Virus record (IMG/VR): IMGVR_UViG_3300032265_002014
Coordinates: 1 to 23,748 of that record
From: a virus
Reading direction: 5' to 3' (one strand)
DNA: 23,748 nt
The notes below the pieces were generated by a model, which saw nothing but the letters and a program-made list of their open reading frames with translations, did not search any database and was not told the DNA's origin. Within the stretch, counting starts at the first letter, position 1, and each line of letters starts with the position of its first letter. The position numbers and the translations under genes were made by a program. Positions 17,990 to 23,625 of the stretch are shown in pieces.

Positions 17990-18437
17990 TACATTTATTG
18001 AAATGGATTTTGATGAATGGGTAAAAACATACAAACCTATTCTTAATCAAATAGACCCCACCTCTTCATTTGATATGGGTGAGGGTGGAACAATGTTTGA
18101 AACATATGGCAAAGAAGTAGAATTCGTCAAGGAGCAAAATGATTCTAATATTTGGATGTATGGCGATGGCGACGATGGTGGTTCTTATATTTGGAGTGGT
18201 TGGGGTTTTGTTAATCGTATTGGTTACTTTATTACTGAAGTCCCTTGCCCACCTAATACAACTATTCAGATTCAAGTTTCTGTACCTTGGTTCTATTGCG
18301 AGAACTGCGATGCAGAGATTGAAGATGAAGGTGGATTAATCAGTGACAAGTTCGGTGGCTTTGATTTTGATTGCTGCCCTGAATGTGCAACCCCTGAACA
18401 ACTAAAAGAGATAGAGGAAACAAATGCCCAGATATAA
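17982..18437 (+). CDS. Hypothetical protein with C-terminal zinc ribbon, 151 aa
   Basis: Residues 1-100 are mixed and aromatic (GDGDDGGSYIWSGWGFVNRIGYFITEVPCP). CENC (about 106-109) and CCPEC (about 131-135) form a second zinc ribbon, with an acidic helix after it. No known family. Located in a tight operon, overlapping the next gene by 14 nt. Confidence 0.65.
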   Translation: MLDTFIEMDFDEWVKTYKPILNQIDPTSSFDMGEGGTMFETYGKEVEFVKEQNDSNIWMYGDGDDGGSYIWSGWGFVNRIGYFITEVPCPPNTTIQIQVSVPWFYCENCDAEIEDEGGLISDKFGGFDFDCCPECATPEQLKEIEETNAQI

Positions 18438-18612
18438 TGTAACTGCAACACGAGAAACCGTCTATGAGTTTGAAATTGAGGCTGTCGATGAAATCGATGC
18501 TGAAGATCAAGTAAGACAATTAGAACTTGAAGGTGAAGTTGAAACTTATGCAATTGACTGGTATCCTTTAGAGATTGAATCCGTAGAAGAAGAAGAAGAG
18601 GAAGAGGAATAA
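18424..18612 (+). CDS. Small acidic protein with poly-Glu tail, 62 aa
   Basis: The frame encodes MPRYNVTATRETVYEFEIEA, a strand pair, then VDEIDAEDQVRQL helix and a strand (TYAIDWYPLEIESV), followed by nine Glu. The fold resembles DpnD/PcfM-like small proteins and the 11464 product. The acid tail could mimic DNA or bind a host protein; this is speculation. Confidence 0.6.
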   Translation: MPRYNVTATRETVYEFEIEAVDEIDAEDQVRQLELEGEVETYAIDWYPLEIESVEEEEEEEE

Positions 18613-18613
18613 A

Positions 18614-18964
18614 ATGGGAGCACGTATTAATTTTGTATTCAAGGACTCAGAGGATGGACCTAGCGTCGTCTTATACAGTCACTGGGGCCAAGATGGCTGG
18701 GAGACAGACATTGCAGGTGCCCTGCAGCATTCACGTCCACGTTGGTCTGATTCATCATATGCGACCAGAATGATGATTAGTTATCTTATTCAACACAATG
18801 TCCTGGATGAAACAGGTTTTGGTATCTATGCTATCACTGGGAATAACTATGACCTAGGCGAACAGACTGTAGTCATCGACTTTACTGATAAAACTATTAC
18901 TGATAATGTATCAGTTGACTGGGATAAATTTGTGGCTGCGTATTGTACGCCACTCCTAGTCTAG
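18614..18964 (+). CDS. Conserved-type phage hypothetical, 116 aa
   Basis: The frame encodes MGARINFVFKDSEDGPSVVLYSHWGQDGWETDIAGAL and on, ending VDWDKFVAAYCTPLLV. The order strand, 'LYSHWGG/Q-x-G' turn, helix, strand is familiar from unassigned phage early proteins. Last gene of the operon; its stop lies in the 9-bp stem at 18957-18984. Confidence 0.6.
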   Translation: MGARINFVFKDSEDGPSVVLYSHWGQDGWETDIAGALQHSRPRWSDSSYATRMMISYLIQHNVLDETGFGIYAITGNNYDLGEQTVVIDFTDKTITDNVSVDWDKFVAAYCTPLLV

Positions 18965-18984
18965 GCCATGGGTCACCTAGACTA
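18957..18984 (+). other. Perfect 9-bp hairpin over a stop codon
   Basis: TAGTCTAGG and CCTAGACTA flank a 10-nt loop. No T-run; it may stabilise the 3' end of the operon. Confidence 0.5.
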
Positions 18985-18994
18985 ACTAAATAAA

Positions 18995-19038
18995 GAGGCA
19001 GGGGTGTTAGAGGGGTCTTGCATTCCTGTCCTCTTTTT
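18995..19038 (+). terminator. Rho-independent terminator touching the next promoter
   Basis: GAGGCAGG and CCTGTCCTC pair (8 bp, one bulge), then TTTTT at 19034-19038. The last T is the first base of the next extended -10. Confidence 0.75.
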
Positions 19039-19046
19039 GGTATAAT
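19038..19046 (+). promoter_or_regulatory. Extended -10 promoter of the 19064 gene
   Basis: TGGTATAAT directly after the terminator T-run; the leader has AAAGGGAG. No -35 match. Confidence 0.6.
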
Positions 19047-19063
19047 GGAAAGGGAGATGAGAA

Positions 19064-19288
19064 ATGACAATCAGAATCAAACATAAATTAACAGATGAAG
19101 AAAAGTTGGCAATTAAGTTAAGTAATCTAGTCGTAGATTTGCGGGTAGATTTAGAATTAGTAGGAAGATACCTAGCAAGACTAACTCCTACTGTCGTGTA
19201 TAATAGATTCATAACCATAGCAGAATCAGCCCAATATGAGAAAGAAGGAAAGCATGACGACAGCAAATATCAAGACTCCCTATACTAA
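19064..19288 (+). CDS. Basic helical protein, 74 aa
   Basis: The frame encodes MTIRIKHKLTDEEKLAIKLS and on; two or three helices, mixed charge, no motif. AAGGGAG precedes the ATG. The last 35 nt overlap the next gene in another frame. Function unknown. Confidence 0.6.
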   Translation: MTIRIKHKLTDEEKLAIKLSNLVVDLRVDLELVGRYLARLTPTVVYNRFITIAESAQYEKEGKHDDSKYQDSLY

Positions 19289-19541
19289 CATTTGTGCAAT
19301 ACTAGCAGAGTTATGGCTAGACTATAAGACAGACCCTGAGTTTGTTGATTTTATTGAATACAATGATTTGGGATTGCCTCTAGCCTTTGCTATTCATGAA
19401 GGCATTGTAGAAGATACACTTATGTCTGCTGCATACATTCAAGAAACTTGGGACTTATTCATTACTTCCTTAGAGATTGAAGATACAGGGTTTGACAACC
19501 TTAATGAAGTAATCTCTTCTGTTGGACCAAAAGAGATCTAA
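19254..19541 (+). CDS. Hypothetical acidic protein, 95 aa
   Basis: The ATG at 19254 has AGAAGGAAA before it and is preferred over 19236. The frame encodes MTTANIKTPYTNICAILAEL and on; helical, Asp/Glu-rich, one Cys. Overlaps the end of the 19064 gene. No family recognised. Confidence 0.6.
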   Translation: MTTANIKTPYTNICAILAELWLDYKTDPEFVDFIEYNDLGLPLAFAIHEGIVEDTLMSAAYIQETWDLFITSLEIEDTGFDNLNEVISSVGPKEI

Positions 19542-19567
19542 CCCGAGACCGAGTTTTTTAAAACGCT

Positions 19568-19609
19568 CCTTTACGAAGGGGCCTTTACGATCCCTGGTTT
19601 ACGATCCCC
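19568..19609 (+). repeat. Three 14-bp direct repeats with TTTACGA core
   Basis: CCTTTACGAAGGGG, CCTTTACGATCCCT, GGTTTACGATCCCC, end to end. They lie 36-77 bp upstream of the transcription start of a promoter lacking a -35, the usual place for activator sites. A fourth TTTACGA is at 19956. Confidence 0.6.
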
Positions 19610-19629
19610 AAACCCTATTTGCCAAACAA

Positions 19630-19638
19630 TGGTATAAT
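19630..19638 (+). promoter_or_regulatory. Leaderless extended -10 promoter of the 19645 gene
   Basis: TGGTATAAT, then 6 nt to ATG; no -35. Confidence 0.7.
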
Positions 19639-19644
19639 TTATAT

Positions 19645-19881
19645 ATGGCCAGAGATCATTTTGCACAATACAAAAAGAATGAACCACAAGAGTATGCTGC
19701 TTTTAGTAATGCGATGTGGGATTCATTTGTTAGTGTTACTAAGATTGTTGGTCTTGGTAAGTTCTTCTCTTTTACCCCCGACAAACTTGACATCACAGAT
19801 TACGATCCCGAACTTACAGGTGCTGCCCTTGGCGAAGTCTACAATTTTTCGCAGGGGATAGAAGATACACCTGATCTATAG
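19645..19881 (+). CDS. Hypothetical protein, 78 aa, leaderless
   Basis: The frame encodes MARDHFAQYKKNEPQEYAAF and on, helical, with an acidic second half (PDKLDITDYDPELTG). The ATG at 19645 is fixed by the promoter; a frame that starts at 19522 would cover the direct repeats and is rejected. Last gene before the origin-like region. No family recognised. Confidence 0.6.
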   Translation: MARDHFAQYKKNEPQEYAAFSNAMWDSFVSVTKIVGLGKFFSFTPDKLDITDYDPELTGAALGEVYNFSQGIEDTPDL

Positions 19882-20014
19882 TATAAAACACCTTATATAA
19901 AACAATAGAAAAACAATATAAAACATTTAAATTTGTTTTGATTTGTTTTGATTCCTTTACGAAAACATTCAAGAATCTCCCAAAGTTGTCAAAAAATTTG
20001 CTATGCAAATAAAG

Positions 20015-20043
20015 TTGACAAATTGGGACAAACATTGTATAAT
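20015..20043 (+). promoter_or_regulatory. Perfect sigma70 consensus promoter without an obvious gene
   Basis: TTGACA, 17 nt, TATAAT. Only a 9-codon frame follows, so it may make a primer or regulatory RNA for the origin region. Confidence 0.75.
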
Positions 20044-20082
20044 TCGCTATCCAAATATGCCAGATATGCCAGATATAAAGGT

Positions 20083-20111
20083 TTGACAAAGGTTTGAATA
20101 TGTGGTATAAG
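20083..20111 (+). promoter_or_regulatory. Near-consensus promoter in the origin region
   Basis: TTGACA, 17 nt, TATAAG; AGGTTTG repeats flank both ends. A GAGG and an ATG at 20122 follow. Confidence 0.65.
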
Positions 20112-20121
20112 AGGTTTGGAT

Positions 20122-20256
20122 ATGGCCCCAGGTAAAAAAAAGATTACGATGGCCCCTTTAAATCTGCTTTATACTCCACTATCCTCCACAACACTCCACT
20201 TCATGCTATCTAATAATCTAATCAGTAAGATCTATATGTGGATAACATGTGGATAA
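20122..20256 (+). CDS. Possible 44-aa protein (doubtful)
   Basis: The frame encodes MAPGKKKITMAPLNLLYTPL and on to WITCG, ending in the second DnaA box. GAGG is 7 nt before the ATG and a promoter lies at 20083. Composition is plausible but it has no motif and overlaps two DnaA boxes, so it may be chance. Confidence 0.25.
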   Translation: MAPGKKKITMAPLNLLYTPLSSTTLHFMLSNNLISKIYMWITCG

Positions 20257-20300
20257 CTACCAAACATATGTAATAGATATGTTCTATAGCCTGTGGATAA
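20237..20300 (-). promoter_or_regulatory. Cluster of three DnaA boxes
   Basis: TGTGGATAA at 20237-20245, 20248-20256 and 20292-20300, all in one direction (TTATCCACA on the minus strand). A fourth is at 20513-20521, over the stop of the next gene. Confidence 0.7.
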
Positions 20301-20317
20301 CTCTGTTAACCTTGATG

Positions 20318-20326
20318 TGATACTAT
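20318..20326 (+). promoter_or_regulatory. Leaderless extended -10 promoter of the 20333 gene
   Basis: TGA-TACTAT, then 6 nt to ATG; no -35 match. Confidence 0.55.
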
Positions 20327-20332
20327 AGACAT

Positions 20333-20521
20333 ATGATAACAATAATCGCAATAGCATTAACTTGGTATGCTACAAAGGTATACTACACAAAACAATTTAT
20401 AATTGAGGTAGCAGAAAAAGATCCAACAATGAGCCATATTCAATGTTCTGGATGCTCTCAAATCATATACACAAATAAGGAAAACTTTAGAGTTCCTTAC
20501 TACTGTATGACCTGTGGATAA
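20333..20521 (+). CDS. Single-TM zinc-ribbon protein, 62 aa
   Basis: The N-terminus MITIIAIALTWYATKVYYTK is a membrane anchor. HIQCSGCSQI and YYCMTCG form a CxxC-x17-CxxC zinc ribbon at the C-terminus, on the cytoplasmic side by the positive-inside rule. It is leaderless, and 9 nt separate it from the hydrolase gene. A membrane-tethered ribbon could recruit a host factor; unproven. Confidence 0.65.
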   Translation: MITIIAIALTWYATKVYYTKQFIIEVAEKDPTMSHIQCSGCSQIIYTNKENFRVPYYCMTCG

Positions 20522-20530
20522 CTTTAATTA

Positions 20531-21148
20531 ATGCAAATATTATACGAAGATAGTAATCTAAAAATCTCTAAAAAACAGGGGGATTCAGATAATGTATTTC
20601 TTTGTTTTTCTGGCGTTGGCAAGGCTATGGGTGGTATCAATATTCAGCAAGAAGAATTTAACAAAGCAACTAATGGGGCTACAGCCATATTTATTATAGA
20701 TAAAACCAGATCATGGGGAAATATAGATTGGAATCTGCTATCTGAGGTTATATCTCCATATCTAGTTAACAGGAGAGTATTTACTATAGGTAATTCTATG
20801 GGAGGTTTTTGTGCCATCCTTGCTTCCCGCCATTTTTTGATAGAAAAGGCTATTGCTTTTGTACCTCAATACTCTGTGCATAAATCTATAGTTCCACTTG
20901 AGACTAGATGGTTAATGTATTCACAAAAAATAACTAACTGGCATTACATATCTTTAGAAGATTGCTTTAGTGATCAAACTGAATATCATATTTTTTATGG
21001 TAATGACCCTTACGATGCTATCCATAAAGCATGCTTTCCTAAACAAAAAAATATTATTATGCATGATTACGAAGGAGATCATTATTTAGTTAAAGATCTT
21101 AAGTCTAAAGGTTTGCTTTATAGTTTAATATCAAATATAGTTAATTAA
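20531..21148 (+). CDS. Alpha/beta-hydrolase-fold protein
   Basis: 205 aa. VFLCFSGVG (residues 22-30) looks like the strand and oxyanion turn. TIGNSMGGFCA (85-95) is the nucleophile elbow with probable Ser89. FYGNDPYDA (155-163) may hold the acid (Asp159 or Asp162), and EGDHYLV (181-187) the base, His184. The triad and its order fit an esterase or acyl hydrolase of small size. The 'FSGVGKAMGG ... DKTRSWGN' part resembles hydrolases found beside bacterial surface-glycan genes, so it may act on an acyl group of host glycan or on a metabolite. No signal peptide, so cytosolic. No own promoter found; probably cotranscribed with the 20333 gene. Confidence 0.75.
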   Translation: MQILYEDSNLKISKKQGDSDNVFLCFSGVGKAMGGINIQQEEFNKATNGATAIFIIDKTRSWGNIDWNLLSEVISPYLVNRRVFTIGNSMGGFCAILASRHFLIEKAIAFVPQYSVHKSIVPLETRWLMYSQKITNWHYISLEDCFSDQTEYHIFYGNDPYDAIHKACFPKQKNIIMHDYEGDHYLVKDLKSKGLLYSLISNIVN

Positions 21149-21461
21149 CTAATTTAATGGTTTTGTTGACCATTCGTATTAAACTTCTTTTAGTTACTTT
21201 ACTAGCGTCAAAAGTCTCTGTATAGCCATTTTGAGGCATGTCCTGCTTACTTAAGAAGTGTCCGTGTTTATCTCTCAATGTTTTTAATACTATAGATTCG
21301 ACTGCTCTTGCTTTATCCCCTTCAAAAAAATGCCAATAGGATACAAGCATCCATCCTTTGGTCCTATGGGCAGCAAACCTTTTTCCATCTATAGATGATA
21401 TGCCTATCTTAACAGCCTTATAATATGGGCTATATAAAATATAAAGAATAGATTCATTCAT
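21141..21461 (-). CDS. GIY-YIG-like nuclease (T5orf172/Mug113 type)
   Basis: 106 aa. YILYSPYYKAVKIGIS (residues 7-22) fits the GIY-YIG core with Tyr-Ile-Leu and Lys-Ile-Gly as the two halves, as in T5orf172 proteins. RFAAHRTKGWMLV, Glu55 in the following helix and GYTETF at 79-84 fit the rest of the domain. It may be a structure-specific or homing-type nuclease, free-standing without DNA-binding domain. On the minus strand with a leaderless -10 6 nt before the ATG; its end overlaps the hydrolase gene by 8 bp. Confidence 0.7.
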   Translation of the reverse strand: MNESILYILYSPYYKAVKIGISSIDGKRFAAHRTKGWMLVSYWHFFEGDKARAVESIVLKTLRDKHGHFLSKQDMPQNGYTETFDASKVTKRSLIRMVNKTIKLVN

Positions 21462-21467
21462 AACTAT

Positions 21468-21473
21468 ATTATA
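21468..21473 (-). promoter_or_regulatory. Leaderless -10 box of the 21461 gene
   Basis: TATAAT on the minus strand, 6 nt before the ATG. It is one base from the -35 of the divergent 21510 promoter. Confidence 0.6.
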
Positions 21474-21474
21474 C

Positions 21475-21503
21475 TTGACTTAACCCTCAAAGCATGATAT
21501 CCT
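21475..21503 (+). promoter_or_regulatory. Leaderless promoter of the 21510 gene
   Basis: TTGACT, 17 nt, TGA-TATCCT reading (TGA before the -10), then 6 nt to ATG. Confidence 0.7.
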
Positions 21504-21509
21504 CAATAT

Positions 21510-22211
21510 ATGTCAATTTTTGATTTAGAACAGTTTAAGGCTGATGTTTGGTACTATTCAGGACTTGAAGGAGTTATTAAATCAGACACTTGGGAGCAGA
21601 TAATTGCTCACTGCGTTAATGGCAGAGTCATTCCTGGCGATCATTTTATGGCTGATGTAGTTAATGATAAATATTGTTTTAATGTTAAATCTATCAAAGA
21701 GCAGGCTGTATCTAAAACTGGCAATAAAACTATAGATTTTGTTCAGTGTCGTACTCCTATTGCTAATGATAGGCTATTATCGCAAGATGACCTATCCCAG
21801 GAAATATTACGAACTCTCGATAACAAACTTCAAGAAAGTTTAAACACTTTTGAATCTGAAAAAATGATCGATATTATTGTACTGCATAAACGTTATGATA
21901 ATAAGTATCATGCATCTGTTTATATGTTGGATCATCCAGACTTTAACTCATATGCTTTAGAGTGGTCAAATGGAGAGGGCAGACTATCTTCTGAATCCCC
22001 TTGGCTAATCAAAAGAAGATATAGCGATGAACTACATAGACAAACCTGTACATCTATCAAACAAAAATATTATAAAGAAAATATGGTTGCTGAAGTTATG
22101 CTAAATTCAATTGATAATCATAATATATCTAAAGAAAACATTATGGATCAATATAAAATGTCATTGGGGATAATAACCGATAGTGAGTCGCAAGACTCAT
22201 ATAGTGGTTAA
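21510..22211 (+). CDS. Possible PD-(D/E)XK-type nuclease, 233 aa
   Basis: The segment IPGDHFMADVVNDKYCFNVKSI (residues 41-62) has Asp49, then Asn58-x-Lys60 on a hydrophobic strand, which fits a restriction-endonuclease core with Asn or Gln in place of the usual Glu. A helix (DDLSQEILRTLDNKLQESLN) and strand MIDIIVLHKRY follow, as in such folds. The call is tentative. No methyltransferase is next to it. It is leaderless and lies between a GIY-YIG gene and a flavin monooxygenase; it could degrade host DNA. Confidence 0.4.
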   Translation: MSIFDLEQFKADVWYYSGLEGVIKSDTWEQIIAHCVNGRVIPGDHFMADVVNDKYCFNVKSIKEQAVSKTGNKTIDFVQCRTPIANDRLLSQDDLSQEILRTLDNKLQESLNTFESEKMIDIIVLHKRYDNKYHASVYMLDHPDFNSYALEWSNGEGRLSSESPWLIKRRYSDELHRQTCTSIKQKYYKENMVAEVMLNSIDNHNISKENIMDQYKMSLGIITDSESQDSYSG

Positions 22212-22260
22212 CCAACCTCTTTTCGCCGAACTTTAAAAGATTTTATTTTTTGCCGTGCTG

Positions 22261-22266
22261 TATAAT
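22261..22266 (+). promoter_or_regulatory. Leaderless -10 box of the monooxygenase gene
   Basis: TATAAT, exactly 6 nt before the ATG at 22273; -35 not clear. Confidence 0.6.
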
Positions 22267-22272
22267 GATTAT

Positions 22273-23079
22273 ATGTCAATAAACATTCACTGGATGCAAA
22301 GAGATCATTGGCCTTGTACTAATGCTGGATTAAGACAAATGGCAAAGGAACTAGAGGATATTGGGGTATGTTCTGTTTTGCTTCCATATGGACCAGGAAC
22401 AGAAGATTTTGTAGTACATTTACCAGATATTTTTAGAGATACAAAAACTATTAGAATGATGGTTGCTTGGGGTGCATATGCTGTTACTCCAGAATATGCA
22501 ATAAGAACTTTTGATTCAATTCAAGCCTTTGGAAATAGCCGAACTGATCTTAATCTTGTTGCTGGAAGATATAGCCCAGAATTTGAAAATATGGCAATAG
22601 AATTTTATTCTGGTGATCCTGCATTAATAGATACACATGAAAAAAGGGTAATGATTACCAAAAAATGGATGGAAAAGTTTTCTAAATTAGTTAGGAATAA
22701 AGAGTATAAAACAAAATTAGCCGTAGTTGGAACATCCGATACAACAATTGAAGTTGCTAATAAGTATACAGATTATATAATTACAACTGGTATAAATCTT
22801 TATAATAAAGAGTATATGGATAAGATTAAAAATTGTTCTATTCTTTTGCTTATAAACCCATTAATTATTGAAGATGGGCAAGATGAGTCAAGCATCGAAT
22901 ATGATGATTCAAAATTTGCAGTCAAAGGTGGTCATTGGCCTAAAGGAACTTATGAAGAGGTAAAAAATACCATTATAGAAATATATGAAAATTTAAACGT
23001 AAAAGATTTTTTGCTTCATACTGATCAAAAAGATATTAGTCAATTAACTAAATTAGTAAAAGATATAACAACGTTTTGA
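22273..23079 (+). CDS. Luciferase-like flavin-dependent monooxygenase (LLM class)
   Basis: 268 aa; ATG at 22273, 6 nt after a -10 box. The N-terminus (INIHWMQRDHWP ... AGLRQMAKELEDIGVCSVLLP) and TIRMMVAWGAYAVTPEYAIRTFDSIQAFGNSRTDLNLVAGRYSPEF match the bacterial-luciferase/alkanesulfonate-monooxygenase fold, where the second part lines FMN and carries the 'GR-x-x-x-N-V-x-G' theme. The family usually has 330-380 residues, so this is a shortened form lacking C-terminal helices. Whether it still binds flavin is uncertain. As an auxiliary metabolic gene it could desulfonate an organosulfur compound or act in host redox chemistry; this is an inference. Confidence 0.75.
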   Translation: MSINIHWMQRDHWPCTNAGLRQMAKELEDIGVCSVLLPYGPGTEDFVVHLPDIFRDTKTIRMMVAWGAYAVTPEYAIRTFDSIQAFGNSRTDLNLVAGRYSPEFENMAIEFYSGDPALIDTHEKRVMITKKWMEKFSKLVRNKEYKTKLAVVGTSDTTIEVANKYTDYIITTGINLYNKEYMDKIKNCSILLLINPLIIEDGQDESSIEYDDSKFAVKGGHWPKGTYEEVKNTIIEIYENLNVKDFLLHTDQKDISQLTKLVKDITTF

Positions 23080-23082
23080 TAT

Positions 23083-23111
23083 TTGACTTTACCCATTAAA
23101 ATTGATATACT
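23083..23111 (+). promoter_or_regulatory. Leaderless promoter of the glycosylase gene
   Basis: TTGACT, 17 nt, TATACT, exactly 6 nt to ATG. Confidence 0.85.
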
Positions 23112-23117
23112 GAATAC

Positions 23118-23594
23118 ATGCAAACATTTCTGCCATCATCAGATTACGAATACTCTGCCCAATCACTAGACAATAAGCGTTTAAATAAACAAATCCTAGA
23201 AGGCTATCAAATCCTCAAAGTCCTATCTGGTGCTTCAGAGTCTGGTGCTTGGAAAAATCACCCAGCAGTACTTATGTGGAAAAACTCTGAAAACCACCTT
23301 ATGGAGTATATCGATCATATGGTTTATGAAGCAGAGTGGAGAGGCATTAAGACTGATAAAAATGTTTTAAACCTTAAAACCCTTAAGTCAGCCTTTAGTC
23401 ATCTATGGGGCAATAGCCTTCCCGTTTGGCAAAAGCCAGAGCATGTAATCCGTGTTGTTAATAGCCATAAGGCTAATCTATATCGTAAAGATCCTATTAT
23501 TTATTCTTCTTTTAAATCCTATACCGCCGAACCCTGCTGCGATAAATGTTTATATTATTGGCCTACCCATGTTGAAAGAAAATTGAGTGTTTGA
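23118..23594 (+). CDS. Pyrimidine-dimer DNA glycosylase-like protein (Pyr_excise type)
   Basis: 158 aa. MQTFLPSSDYEYSAQSLDNKRLNKQILEGYQILKVL, with NHPAVLMW and, later, HKANLYRKDP, is the pattern of actinobacterial proteins in the pyrimidine-dimer glycosylase family. T4 DenV uses its N-terminal Thr2 amine as nucleophile; here Thr is residue 3, so catalysis may differ. Expected role is repair of UV dimers in phage or host DNA, useful in sunlit water. The gene is leaderless. A C-terminal CCDKCLYYWP may bind zinc. Confidence 0.8.
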   Translation: MQTFLPSSDYEYSAQSLDNKRLNKQILEGYQILKVLSGASESGAWKNHPAVLMWKNSENHLMEYIDHMVYEAEWRGIKTDKNVLNLKTLKSAFSHLWGNSLPVWQKPEHVIRVVNSHKANLYRKDPIIYSSFKSYTAEPCCDKCLYYWPTHVERKLSV

Positions 23595-23619
23595 CTAAAA
23601 CAATGATATGGAGTACAAT
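23591..23619 (+). promoter_or_regulatory. Leaderless promoter of the 23626 gene
   Basis: TTGACT, 17 nt, TACAAT, exactly 6 nt to ATG. The -35 overlaps the stop codon of the glycosylase gene. Confidence 0.8.
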
Positions 23620-23625
23620 TGAACT

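Larger units (their letters stand above)
19882..20332. other. Origin-like non-coding region with DnaA boxes and direct repeats
   Basis: This region has three perfect TGTGGATAA boxes (20237, 20248, 20292), a fourth at 20513, and repeats: ATTTGTTTTG twice (19931-19950), ATATGCCAG twice (20054-20071), AGGTTTG three times (20079, 20090, 20112). It also has a palindrome ATTTGC-TAT-GCAAAT (19996-20010) and two strong promoters (20015, 20083). DnaA boxes start 11 and 44 bp apart and AGGTTTG units 11 and 22 bp apart, i.e. on one helix face. This fits a phage or plasmid replication origin. A 44-aa frame (20122-20256) is the only possible gene. Confidence 0.6.

Noticed and set aside
19522-19644. N-terminal extension of the 19645 gene
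   Set aside because: It covers three direct repeats and the promoter, begins at a non-ATG codon, and overlaps the previous gene.
19814-20089. Minus-strand 91-aa frame across the origin-like region
   Set aside because: Aromatic-rich composition typical of AT-rich non-coding sequence, no ribosome binding site or promoter, and it overlaps repeats and a plus-strand gene.
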